This document shows positions 6,067 to 13,545 of a stretch of 16,665 nucleotides of DNA, piece by piece (position 1 is the first letter of the stretch; each line of letters begins with the position of its first letter). Both the position numbers and the translations under genes were made by a program. Origin of the DNA: Burkholderiales bacterium (GTDB taxonomy: Bacteria > Pseudomonadota > Gammaproteobacteria > Burkholderiales > SG8-39); NCBI GenBank assembly GCA_025929745.1, contig JAICPQ010000015.1:1-16665 (forward strand), given 5' to 3'. Below the pieces are notes generated by a model. The model was not told the origin of the DNA. It searched no databases and saw nothing but the letters and a program-made list of their open reading frames with translations.

Positions 6067-7190
6067 GACTTGGCGATCTCCTTTTTCGGATCGATGAACG
6101 GCATTGGCACGATGACGGCGCTGCGCACGCCGTCGGGCGCGTCCACTTCCAGCCTTTTCTCCGCGGTCCTTTCCGCGGGCAGCATCGCGTAGCCGATATT
6201 CTTCTTCAGCCGCGGCGAGTGTACGCACGACGTGATGAACCCTCCACCGCGGATCGGGTAGCGCGTGAAGTTCAAATCCATTTTCGTCCCGCTGATCTCG
6301 ACCCCAACCAGTTTCTTTTTCGGTCCCTCACGCGAGATGCGCCGGAGCGCTTCGCGCCCGACGAAGTCGGCTGGCTTGTCGAGGTTCACCAAACGCTCCA
6401 AGCCGAGCTCGTAGGGGCTGTTGTCGAGCGTCATGTCGATGCCGTAGTTGAGGATGCCGGCCTCGATGCGCCGGATGTCCGAAGGACCGGTGGGCGCGAT
6501 GTTGTAGCGCCGGCCCGCCTCGAGCACGCGGTTCCAGAGATCGACGCCGCGCGCCGGGTCGAGAAGATAGAGCTCGTAGCCGAGCTCGCCGGTCCAGCCG
6601 GTGCGCGTGACCATCACAGGAATGCCTTCTAGCTTCGCTTCGAAGAAATGGTAATAGCCGAGGCTCGAGACGCGGTCGCCGAAAAGGTCGGAAACGAGCT
6701 CGCGCGACTTCGGCCCCTGCACCTGCAGGGGCGCGACGTCGAGCTCGCGCAGCTCGACCCGCAGGCCGCTGCCGCGCGCCACGCCCTTCGCCCACAGAAG
6801 GACATCGCTGTCCGCGCACGCGAGCCAGAAGCGGTTCTCCTCGATGCGCAGGAGCACCGGGTCGTTGACGATTCCACCCGCCTCGTCGGTGATCAATACA
6901 TACCGGCCTTCGCCGACGCGGCACTTGGAAAGATCGCGCGGCGTCAGGAGCTCGGCGAATTTCGCGCCGTCCGCGCCGGCGATCTCGACGTTACGCTCGA
7001 CCGACACGTCCCATAGCGTGACCTCGGCGAGCAGCCGCTCGTACTCCGCCTCGAAACTGTCGTAACGGATGGGCAGCAGCATGTGGTTGTAGACGGTGTA
7101 GCCGCGGCAGCCGGCGCGCTGCGTGGCCTGGAAGTACGGCGAGCGCTTGAGGCGGGCGCCACGTTGGATCAAGGCGGGATCGAATATCAT
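6063..7190 (-). CDS. GcvT-family aminomethyltransferase-like protein
   Basis: The 375-aa product is a folate-binding glycine cleavage T-protein family member. It shows GYTVYNHMLLPIRYDSFEAEY near residues 30-50, LWDVSVERNVEIAG, LTPRDLSKCRVGEGRYVLI, DEAGGIVND and the hallmark TRTGWTGELGYEL at 195-207. The C-terminal barrel domain ends in MPFIDPKKEIAKS. Such proteins move one-carbon units to tetrahydrofolate. Without gcvH/gcvP nearby it is more likely a demethylase or transferase on another methyl or aminomethyl donor (DmdA and sarcosine-type relatives share the fold) than part of glycine cleavage. ATG 7190 is preferred; ATG 7208 would overlap the divergent aldehyde dehydrogenase start at 7197. 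It is the first gene of a two-gene operon with the propeller protein. Confidence 0.83.
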   Translation of the reverse strand: MIFDPALIQRGARLKRSPYFQATQRAGCRGYTVYNHMLLPIRYDSFEAEYERLLAEVTLWDVSVERNVEIAGADGAKFAELLTPRDLSKCRVGEGRYVLITDEAGGIVNDPVLLRIEENRFWLACADSDVLLWAKGVARGSGLRVELRELDVAPLQVQGPKSRELVSDLFGDRVSSLGYYHFFEAKLEGIPVMVTRTGWTGELGYELYLLDPARGVDLWNRVLEAGRRYNIAPTGPSDIRRIEAGILNYGIDMTLDNSPYELGLERLVNLDKPADFVGREALRRISREGPKKKLVGVEISGTKMDLNFTRYPIRGGGFITSCVHSPRLKKNIGYAMLPAERTAEKRLEVDAPDGVRSAVIVPMPFIDPKKEIAKS

Positions 7191-7196
7191 CGGGGC

Positions 7197-8633
7197 ATGA
7201 AACTCCATGAGAACTTCATTAACGGAGCATGGGCGGGGGCACGCGAGCGCTCGCCAAATATTAACCCCTCGAATCTCGCCGATGTCGTAGGCGAGTTCGC
7301 GCGCGCCGATGAGGTGCAGGCGCGCGGCGCGATCGCGGCTGCGCGCGCGGCTTTTCCGGCCTGGTCGCGCGGACCGGTGCAGGCGCGCGCCGACATGCTG
7401 GACAAGATCGGCAATGAAATTCTGGCGCGCAAGGACGAGCTCGGCACGCTGCTCGCGCGCGAGGAGGGCAAGACCAAGCCCGAGGCGGTCGGCGAGGCGA
7501 CGCGGGCGGGATACCTCTTCAAGTTCTTCGGCGCCGAAGTGGTGCGGCAGGCGGGCGAGGTGCTGTCCTCGGTGCGCCCCGGCATCAAGGTCGAGATCAC
7601 GCGCGAGCCGGTCGGCGTGGTGGGCATCATTACGCCCTGGAACTTTCCGCTCGCCATTCCGGCGTGGAAGATCGCGCCGGCGCTCGCGTACGGCAACTGC
7701 GTCGTGTTCAAGCCGGCCGACCTGGTTCCCGGCTGCGCCTGGGCGCTCACCGAAATCATCGCCAAAGCCGGCATCCCCGCCGGCGTGTTCAACCTCGTCA
7801 TGGGGCGCGGCTCGGTCCTCGGCGAGCTGCTCTCGAGCGATCCGAACGTCGACGCCGTCAGCTTCACCGGCTCGCAGGCCGTCGGCAAACGCGTCGCCGA
7901 ACGCTGCGCCGCGCGGCTCGCGAAAGTGCAGCTCGAGATGGGTGGCAAGAATCCGCAAGTCGTGCTGGACGACGCCGATCTCGACACCGCGGTCAACATC
8001 TCGCTGCAGAGCGCGTTTTTCTCCACTGGGCAGCGCTGCACAGCCTCGAGCCGCCTGATCGTCACCGATGGTATTCACGAGCGCTTTGTTTCGGCGTTGA
8101 CGGCGAAGATGAAAGCACTGAAGGTCGATGATGCGCTCAAGGAAGGCACCGATATCGGTCCGGTCGTCGACGAGCGCCAGCTCGAGCAGGATCTCAAGTA
8201 CATCGAGCTTGGCCGCAAGGAAGGCGCGCGGCTCGCGCAGGGCGGGAGTCGGCTGGAGCGCGAGAAGCAGGGCTATTACCTCGAGCCCGCGCTGTTCGTC
8301 GACACCACGCCGACCATGACGATCAACCGCGAGGAAATCTTCGGCCCGGTCGCCTCGGTGATTCGTGTGAAGAACTACGACGAGGCGCTCGCGGTGGCGA
8401 ACGACACGCCCTTCGGGCTTTCGTCGGGCATCGCCACCACGTCGCTCAAGTACGCCGAGCACTTCAAGCGCAATTCCGCGGCGGGCATGGTCATGGTGAA
8501 CCTGCCGACCGCGGGCGTGGACTACCACGTGCCGTTCGGCGGGCGCAAGAGCTCGAGCTACGGGCCGCGCGAGCAGGGACGCTACGCGGTCGAGTTCTAC
8601 ACCACGGTGAAGACGAGCTACATCAATCCCTGA
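7197..8633 (+). CDS. NAD(P)-dependent aldehyde dehydrogenase, alpha-ketoglutaric semialdehyde type
   Basis: This is a full-length 478-aa cytosolic aldehyde dehydrogenase. It shows the cofactor motif ITPWNFP (Asn149), FKPA with Lys172, the Rossmann loop FTGSQAVGKR, the general base Glu247 in LEMGGKNP and the catalytic Cys281 in GQRCTA, so all key residues are present. The C-terminal pattern TAGVDYHVPFGGRKSSSYGPREQG is typical of 2,5-dioxopentanoate (alpha-ketoglutaric semialdehyde) dehydrogenases, which finish sugar-acid or hydroxyproline breakdown to 2-oxoglutarate; this substrate is inferred. The ATG at 7197 gives the usual MKLHENFINGAW start. It diverges from the GcvT-like gene with 6 bp between the two starts. 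The TGA shares its A with the ATG of the kinase gene, so the two are probably coupled. Confidence 0.92.
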   Translation: MKLHENFINGAWAGARERSPNINPSNLADVVGEFARADEVQARGAIAAARAAFPAWSRGPVQARADMLDKIGNEILARKDELGTLLAREEGKTKPEAVGEATRAGYLFKFFGAEVVRQAGEVLSSVRPGIKVEITREPVGVVGIITPWNFPLAIPAWKIAPALAYGNCVVFKPADLVPGCAWALTEIIAKAGIPAGVFNLVMGRGSVLGELLSSDPNVDAVSFTGSQAVGKRVAERCAARLAKVQLEMGGKNPQVVLDDADLDTAVNISLQSAFFSTGQRCTASSRLIVTDGIHERFVSALTAKMKALKVDDALKEGTDIGPVVDERQLEQDLKYIELGRKEGARLAQGGSRLEREKQGYYLEPALFVDTTPTMTINREEIFGPVASVIRVKNYDEALAVANDTPFGLSSGIATTSLKYAEHFKRNSAAGMVMVNLPTAGVDYHVPFGGRKSSSYGPREQGRYAVEFYTTVKTSYINP

Positions 8634-9910
8634 TGCTCGATCTCGCGCTGCATGTCGGGAAGTACGACATCCAGAAGCTTCTCGGCAAAGGCGCAACCGG
8701 CTCGGTCTACCTCGCGCGCGATACCTTCACGGGCAGGGAGGTTGCGCTGAAGACGATCGAGCCCGAGGTCTTCCGCGATCCCCAGTTCGGCCCGGTCTAC
8801 CGCTCGCAGTTTCTGAACGAAGCCTCGCTCGCCGGAAAGCTGCGCCATCCGCACATCGTCGCCATCCTCGACGCAGTGGTCGGCGAGGACTCCGGGCACA
8901 TCGCCATGGAATACGTGGCGGGCGGCGACCTTTCCCAGCATTGCAGGCGCGAGCACCTCCTGCCGGTTCCCGACGTGCTGCAGATCGGCTTCAAGTGCTG
9001 CGGCGCGCTCGACTACGCGGCCAAGGAAGGCATCGTCCACCGCGATATCAAGCCGGCGAACATCATGCTGGCCGGCGCTACCGAGGTGAAGATCGCCGAC
9101 TTCGGTGCGGCGGTGCTGAAAAGAAGCCAGGTCGTGCAGACGGCGGCGCTCGGCTCGCCCTCCTACATGTCGCCCGAGCACATCGAAGGCCGCAAGGACC
9201 TCACCTTCCATAGCGACATGTATTCGCTCGGCGTCGTGCTCTACGAGCTGCTCACCGGACGCAAGCCCTTCACTGGTTCGAACCTCGAGGAGCTCATCAG
9301 CCGGATCCGCAAGCACGAGGCGGTTCCGCCTTCGGCGGTGCGCGCGGAGCTGCCGAAGGAGCTCGACGCGGTGGTGCTGCGCGCGCTGAAGAAGCAACCG
9401 CTGCAGCGCTACCCAAGCTGGTCGGACTTCGCGCTCGAGCTCTCCAAAGTCGGCGAGCTCGTGCTGCCACCGGGCGCGATTCCGGACAGCGAGAAGTATG
9501 TGACGCTGAAGAAGGTGGCGATGCTCGCCACCCTCGCCGATTCGGAGTGGTGGGAGCTCGCGCGCGCGGCGCGCTGGCGGCGCGTGCCGAAGGGCGAGCG
9601 CGTGGTGAACGAAGGCGAGCGCGGCCGCAGCTTTTTTTTCCTCGCGCGCGGCGAGTCAAAGGTCACCCTCAAGAGCCGGCTGTTGAACATGGTGAACGCC
9701 GGCGAATGCTTCGGCGAGATGGCCTACATCGCGGGCGGCGAGCACCCGCGCCACGCCACCGTGGAGGCAGTGACCGAGCTTCTCGTCGCCGAATTCGAGC
9801 CCGAGCGCCTGGAGCGGATGAGCCTCGGCGCGCAGCTGCAGCTGACACGCGCGCTCGTACGCAACGTGAGCGACCGCCTTGCCCTCGCCAACACCCGCAT
9901 CCACCGCTAA
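8633..9910 (+). CDS. Ser/Thr protein kinase with C-terminal cyclic-nucleotide-binding domain
   Basis: The 425-aa product is a Hanks-type kinase fused to a CNB domain. The kinase has GKGATGSV (18-25), VALK with Lys40, Glu63, HRDIKPANIM (136-145, catalytic Asp138), DFG 156-158, SPEH (180-183, in place of APE) and DMYSLGVVLYELLTGRKPF. It looks catalytically intact. After a linker near 280 comes a cyclic-nucleotide-binding domain (about 300-395) with GRSFFFLARGE, CFGEM (359-363) and PRHATV containing Arg373, the pattern expected for phosphate binding. There is no membrane segment, so it should be a soluble kinase gated by cAMP, cGMP or another ligand; that is inference. Its ATG overlaps the dehydrogenase stop (TGATG) and its 3' end overlaps the next gene. 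A run of eight T at 9632-9639 lies inside the CNB part. Confidence 0.9.
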   Translation: MLDLALHVGKYDIQKLLGKGATGSVYLARDTFTGREVALKTIEPEVFRDPQFGPVYRSQFLNEASLAGKLRHPHIVAILDAVVGEDSGHIAMEYVAGGDLSQHCRREHLLPVPDVLQIGFKCCGALDYAAKEGIVHRDIKPANIMLAGATEVKIADFGAAVLKRSQVVQTAALGSPSYMSPEHIEGRKDLTFHSDMYSLGVVLYELLTGRKPFTGSNLEELISRIRKHEAVPPSAVRAELPKELDAVVLRALKKQPLQRYPSWSDFALELSKVGELVLPPGAIPDSEKYVTLKKVAMLATLADSEWWELARAARWRRVPKGERVVNEGERGRSFFFLARGESKVTLKSRLLNMVNAGECFGEMAYIAGGEHPRHATVEAVTELLVAEFEPERLERMSLGAQLQLTRALVRNVSDRLALANTRIHR

Positions 9911-10730
9911 AACTGTCGTTCAGGCCCCTCCCTGGCTTTTGCGGCTGCTGACGCCGCTGTTCGCGCGCCACATTGCGCGCGATCTCACTGTCCGGCATCC
10001 GAACCTCGCTCCCGAGGAGATCGGCGCGCTCATGCGCGCAGACCTTGGCCCCGCGGCGAGCGCGGATCATCTGCGGCTCGTCGACGCGGTCGTCGCGCGC
10101 GTGCCGGCCGAAGTCGAGCATGAACCGGACAAACCGGTCTCGGCCTGGGTGCTCGTCGCGGCCAATCTCGTGCCGCTCGCCGGCGTGCTGTGGTGGGACT
10201 GGAGCGTGTTTGCGCTGCTTGTGCTCTTCTGGATGGAGAACGTGGTCATCGGCCTGCTCTTCGCGCTGCGCATGCTGTGCGCGGATCCGAGCGATCCGGC
10301 GCTCTGGCTCGGGAAGCTTTTCATGATCCCGTTCTTCTGCGTGCACTACGGCATGTTCACTGCCGTGCACGGCATGTTCGTGTTCATGCTCTTCGGCGGC
10401 GATAAAGCCGCGCAGAAGCTCGACCTCGCCGAGCCCGCGCTGCGCGCGGCGGAGCGTTACGACCTTTGGCTGCCGATCGGCGTGCTGGTCGCAAGCCATG
10501 CGTTCTCGTTCTTGTGGAACTATCTCTACCGCGGCGAGTTTCGCCGCGCCCAGCTCTCCCGGCTGATGGCGAAGCCCTACGGCCGCGTGATGGTGCTGCA
10601 TGTCGCCATCATCCTTGGCGGCTTCGGCGCCGCGCTGCTCGGCTCGCCAGTGTGGGCGCTCGTGCTGCTCGTCGTCTTGAAAACCGGGCTTGACTACCGG
10701 GCGCACCTGAAAGAACACTCCGCGTCATGA
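9879..10730 (+). CDS. DUF6498-like integral membrane protein
   Basis: This encodes about 283 aa. A soluble N-terminal stretch is followed by five or six hydrophobic segments: WVLVAANLVPLAGVLWW, FALLVLFWMENVVIGLLFAL, GKLFMIPFFCVHYGMFTAVHG, WLPIGVLVASHAFSFLWNY and a C-terminal pair around MVLHVAIILGGFGAALLGSP and VWALVLLVVLKTGLD. The FWMEN motif, the YRGEFRRAQ loop and PYGRVMVLH fit my memory of the DUF6498 family, which has no known role. No ATG is available. TTG 9879 gives a 32-bp overlap with the kinase gene, while TTG 9939 would shorten the protein by 20 residues; the choice is uncertain. The stop overlaps the next ATG (ATGA). It may be a membrane partner or target of the kinase, by position only. 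Confidence 0.72.
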   Translation: MPSPTPASTAKTVVQAPPWLLRLLTPLFARHIARDLTVRHPNLAPEEIGALMRADLGPAASADHLRLVDAVVARVPAEVEHEPDKPVSAWVLVAANLVPLAGVLWWDWSVFALLVLFWMENVVIGLLFALRMLCADPSDPALWLGKLFMIPFFCVHYGMFTAVHGMFVFMLFGGDKAAQKLDLAEPALRAAERYDLWLPIGVLVASHAFSFLWNYLYRGEFRRAQLSRLMAKPYGRVMVLHVAIILGGFGAALLGSPVWALVLLVVLKTGLDYRAHLKEHSAS

Positions 10731-11686
10731 GAAAAATCGTCGCCCTGGCTCTTTTCTGCATGTCTGCGGCCGCTCTTGGCCAGTCCTATCCGAACAAACC
10801 GGTGCGCCTCGTCGTCGGCTTCGCGCCGGGCGGCGCGGCCGATTTCGTAGCGCGCGCGTTCCAGGAGGGACTCGGCAAAGCCCTCGGTCAGCCGATCGTG
10901 GTCGAGAACCGGCCGGGCGCCGGCTCGAGCATCGCCGCCGAGCACGTCGCGAAGTCCGCGCCCGACGGCTACAGCGTGCTGATCGCGAGCCCGTCGAGCA
11001 TCCTCGTCAATCCTCTGATCAGTCCCAAGGCCGGCTTTCAGCCCCTCAAGGATCTCGTGCCGGTGAGCAAGGTGAGCTCCTCGCCGCTCATCCTCGCGGT
11101 CAATCCGGGCGTCAGCGTCTCCAGCGTGAAGGACCTTATCGCGCACGCGAAGAAGAACCCCGGAAAGCTCAACTACGCGACCTCGGGCAATGGCTCGGCG
11201 CCGCACATGGCCGCGGTGCTTTTCCTTCGCCTCGCGCAGGTCGACATGGTGCACGTGCCCTTCAAAGGCGGCGCGCCGGCGGTGCAATCGGTGCTCGCCG
11301 GCGATACGCAGCTCGCCTTCGCGACTCCGCCGTCGGTGCTGCCGCTCGTGCAGGCGGGAAGGCTGCGCGCGCTCGCAACGACGAGCCGCAACGCGACGCC
11401 GCTGATTCCCGGCGTGCCGGGGATGGCAGAAGCCGGAGTGCCCGACTACGAGATCGGTTTCTGGTACGGATTTTTCGTGCCGGCCGGAACGCCGAACGAA
11501 GTGGTGCGCAAGCTCTTTGACGCGACCGCGCAGGTGCTCAGGGCGCCCGACACCGCGAAAATCCTCGCGCGCGAAGGAACCGAGACTGCGAGCTCGCAGT
11601 CGCCCGAGGAATTCGCGAAGTTCCTCGCCGAGGACGCGAAGCTGTGGGCCCGCCTCGTCAAGGAGTCGGGTGCGAAGGCGGAGTAA
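10727..11686 (+). CDS. Bug-family (TctC-like) tripartite tricarboxylate transporter binding protein
   Basis: The 319-aa product is of usual family length. It has a signal peptide (MRKIVALALFCMSAAALGQ), then YPNKPVRLVVGFAPGGAADFVAR, VENRPGAGSSIAAEHVAKSAPDGY, NYATSGNGSAPHM and VPFKGGAPAVQSVLAGDTQ, all diagnostic of Bug periplasmic receptors for carboxylates. No TctA/TctB membrane genes occur in the window, so it is an orphan receptor that must use components encoded elsewhere or act in sensing. ATG 10727 overlaps the stop of the DUF6498-like gene in ATGA, making it the last gene of the ALDH-kinase-membrane protein run. It ends 3 bp from the convergent gene at 11690. The ligand cannot be read from sequence. 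Confidence 0.93.
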   Translation: MRKIVALALFCMSAAALGQSYPNKPVRLVVGFAPGGAADFVARAFQEGLGKALGQPIVVENRPGAGSSIAAEHVAKSAPDGYSVLIASPSSILVNPLISPKAGFQPLKDLVPVSKVSSSPLILAVNPGVSVSSVKDLIAHAKKNPGKLNYATSGNGSAPHMAAVLFLRLAQVDMVHVPFKGGAPAVQSVLAGDTQLAFATPPSVLPLVQAGRLRALATTSRNATPLIPGVPGMAEAGVPDYEIGFWYGFFVPAGTPNEVVRKLFDATAQVLRAPDTAKILAREGTETASSQSPEEFAKFLAEDAKLWARLVKESGAKAE

Positions 11687-11689
11687 GCG

Positions 11690-12028
11690 CTAAAGCTTGC
11701 TGCCGAGGACCGTGTCCATGTTGCCGCCGGTCTTCATGCAGGTGGCGAACAGGTCTTCGGCGAATTTCTGGCTCGAATCGTTCTGGCTGCGATAGGCGGC
11801 GTCGAGGATGTCCTTCATGAGCTCCTTGCCGCGGGCGGATTCCGACACATCGTAGATGCGCGCCATGATCGAGGTGGCCTGCGGCCGCTGGATCTCCTCC
11901 TGCGCAAGCGAGCGCGCGACGATGGCCATGTCGGCGGCGATGCCGCATTCCATGGCGCTTTCCGCTTTGGGTGCCGCAAGCGCGGACGCGGCAAATACTG
12001 CGAACAAGGCTGCCAACAGCGATTTCAT
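11690..12028 (-). CDS. small exported protein of unknown function
   Basis: The 112-aa product has a clear signal peptide (MKSLLAALFAVFAASALA, cleavage near residue 19). The mature part is about 93 aa, mainly helical and polar, with two cysteines (28 and 97) that could form one disulfide. I do not recognise a family. ATG 12028 was chosen because it starts the signal peptide and has GGAG upstream; the longer frame to 12196 runs back through the EF-hand gene. It lies downstream of the EF-hand gene on the same strand, with a perfect stem-loop between them, and converges on the Bug gene. Confidence 0.8.
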   Translation of the reverse strand: MKSLLAALFAVFAASALAAPKAESAMECGIAADMAIVARSLAQEEIQRPQATSIMARIYDVSESARGKELMKDILDAAYRSQNDSSQKFAEDLFATCMKTGGNMDTVLGSKL

Positions 12029-12048
12029 ACTACCTGTCTCCGGGAGAT

Positions 12049-12073
12049 GGGACACCCCGGATCGGGGTGTCCC
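12049..12073. other. perfect 11-bp stem, 3-base loop hairpin
   Basis: GGGACACCCCG (12049-12059), loop GAT, CGGGGTGTCCC (12063-12073). It sits between the stop of the EF-hand gene (12087) and the start of the small exported gene (12028), both on the minus strand. Neither strand has a T-run after the stem, so it is not a classic intrinsic terminator. It may stabilise the upstream transcript end, attenuate read-through or bind a dimeric protein. Confidence 0.65.
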
Positions 12074-12086
12074 TTGAAGAAACGAG

Positions 12087-12701
12087 CTATTGCTTCTGGC
12101 CCGGCTTGTCGCCCACGCCGCTCGTGCTCGAGCCCGATTGCGTGCCGCCTGGGCCCACCGAGCCGCCCATGCCGCCGGTCGTGCTGGAGCCGGCACCGCT
12201 AGTCACACCCGAGGGGCTGCCGCTCGCTGCGCTGCCCATCGCATTGAACTCGCTCTGCGAAATGCGCCCGTCGTTGTCCTTGTCGAGCTCGCTGAAGCGG
12301 TTGTCCCAAGGGACGTCGCGCGCTTCTTCGCGCGAAATGTAGCCGTCGTTGTTGCGGTCGAGGCTGCTGAAGCTGCCGCTTGAGCCGGCCGCGCTCGTCT
12401 CGGACTTCGGCGTATTCGCTGGACGGTCCGCCGCGTTCGTGCCGCTGCTCACCGGTGCGCCAGAGGACGCGCCCGCGCCGGCCGTGGAAGGTGCCGGGGT
12501 TACGGGTGCGGGGGCAGTCGTCGTGGTGGAGCTGGAGGTGGAACCCGCCGAGCTGGCGGGCCGTTCCTGGCTCGCCGAGGTCGCCGGTGGGGCCGCCGGA
12601 TTCGAGTCTTTCGGGTCGGTCGTAGTCTTGCCGGGGGATTGCGCGAGCACCGGCGCGGCGAAAGCGAGGGCGATCGCGAGGGTCATCGTCTTCAGGTTCA
12701 T
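12087..12701 (-). CDS. secreted EF-hand calcium-binding protein with low-complexity flanks
   Basis: The 204-aa product has a signal peptide (MNLKTMTLAIALAFAAPVLA). It is followed by about 90 residues rich in Ser, Thr, Ala, Pro and Gly, then two canonical 12-residue EF-hand loops at 115-126 (DRNNDGYISREE) and 140-151 (DKDNDGRISQSE), and a Gly/Ser/Thr-rich tail. All calcium-coordinating positions (1, 3, 5, 9, 12) are acceptable, so calcium binding in the periplasm or outside the cell is expected. ATG 12701 was chosen for its GGAG six bases upstream; ATG 12713 would overlap that site. It is followed by the hairpin at 12049 and the small exported gene. It diverges from the SDR gene across about 100 bp. 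Confidence 0.85.
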   Translation of the reverse strand: MNLKTMTLAIALAFAAPVLAQSPGKTTTDPKDSNPAAPPATSASQERPASSAGSTSSSTTTTAPAPVTPAPSTAGAGASSGAPVSSGTNAADRPANTPKSETSAAGSSGSFSSLDRNNDGYISREEARDVPWDNRFSELDKDNDGRISQSEFNAMGSAASGSPSGVTSGAGSSTTGGMGGSVGPGGTQSGSSTSGVGDKPGQKQ

Positions 12702-12731
12702 GCGGATCTCCATGAAGTAAAAGGAAAGCTC

Positions 12732-12771
12732 CTGGCACTCGCCAGTAAGGCCTTTCTCACGCAATCTGCGT
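12732..12771. promoter_or_regulatory. intergenic region with two inverted repeats between EF-hand and SDR genes
   Basis: The divergent intergenic stretch 12702-12804 contains CTGGC-ACTC-GCCAG (12732-12745) and CACGCA-ATC-TGCGTG (12758-12772). Short dyads in a divergent promoter region are possible operator sites, but arms of 5-6 bp occur by chance in such GC-rich DNA. No convincing -35/-10 pair was found on either strand. Confidence 0.25.
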
Positions 12772-12804
12772 GCCGGTAATCCGGTAGGATTGCCGCCTTT
12801 CGAA

Positions 12805-13545
12805 ATGGATCTGGGCATTCAGGGGCGCACCGCGCTCGTCACAGGCGCGAGCATGGGAATCGGCCGCGGCATCGCCACCGCCCTGGCGCGCGAGGGAGTC
12901 CGCCTGGCGGTCGTGGCCCGCCGCCGCAACCTGCTGGAAGAATTGCAGGACGAGCTGAAAACGAAGCTCGTCATCATCGAGTTCGATTTTCTGAAACCCG
13001 CCGCGCCCGAAGCGATCGCCAAGGCGGCGCTCGAGGGCCTGGGCTCGATCGACATCCTCGTCAACAACGCGGGCGGCAGCCGCCGCTTCACCCTCGACTC
13101 CACAGAAGAGCAGTGGGAAGAGGCGATCACGCTCAACTTCACGCGCCAGCGCCAGCTCACGCACCGGCTCCTGCCCCAGATGATGGCGCGCAGGTGGGGC
13201 CGCATCGTCAATATCACCGGCAAGTCCGAGCCGGAGGGCTTGAACGGCGCGTTCGCCGCCAAGGCGGCGATGCACTCCTGGGCGAAGGGCCTTTCGCGCG
13301 AGGTCGGCAAGCACGGCATCACGGTGAACTGCATCCCGCCCGGACGCATCATGAGCGAGCAGATCCTGCGCAACTACCCGCCCGAATACCGCAAGAAGCA
13401 AAGCGACGAAGAGATCCCGGTCGGCGAGTACGGCCAGCCCGCGGACATTGCGAACCTCGTGTGCTTCCTGGTGTCGCCGCTCGCTCGCTACATTACCGGC
13501 GCGGTGATTCCCGTCGATGGCGGCTTAAGGAGGTATCAGTTTTGA
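12805..13545 (+). CDS. atypical short-chain dehydrogenase/reductase lacking the catalytic Tyr
   Basis: The 246-aa product is a classical-length SDR with the Rossmann motif TGASMGIG (13-20), the NNAGG motif (87-91) and the C-terminal RYITGAVIPVDGGLRRY of FabG-like enzymes. The catalytic YxxxK is altered: the lysine (153) is present in AFAAKAAMHSWAKGLS, but the tyrosine position, four before it, is Ala149, with Phe150 next. The usual Ser is also not in its normal place (NITGKSEP; Ser141 is the nearest). It may be a non-redox or otherwise modified SDR, although related catabolic-operon SDRs with a similar GLN.AFAAKAAMH block seem to exist. ATG 12805 is preferred; TTG 12790 would add five residues. 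It heads the operon with Bug, TcuA-like and methyltransferase genes. Confidence 0.85.
   Translation: MDLGIQGRTALVTGASMGIGRGIATALAREGVRLAVVARRRNLLEELQDELKTKLVIIEFDFLKPAAPEAIAKAALEGLGSIDILVNNAGGSRRFTLDSTEEQWEEAITLNFTRQRQLTHRLLPQMMARRWGRIVNITGKSEPEGLNGAFAAKAAMHSWAKGLSREVGKHGITVNCIPPGRIMSEQILRNYPPEYRKKQSDEEIPVGEYGQPADIANLVCFLVSPLARYITGAVIPVDGGLRRYQF
13527..13534 (+). promoter_or_regulatory. full Shine-Dalgarno AAGGAGGT directing a TTG start
   Basis: AAGGAGGT lies inside the last codons of the SDR gene, 7 bases before TTG 13542. It is a near-complete anti-16S match and fixes the start of the second Bug gene at a TTG that overlaps the SDR stop (TTGA). Confidence 0.8.
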
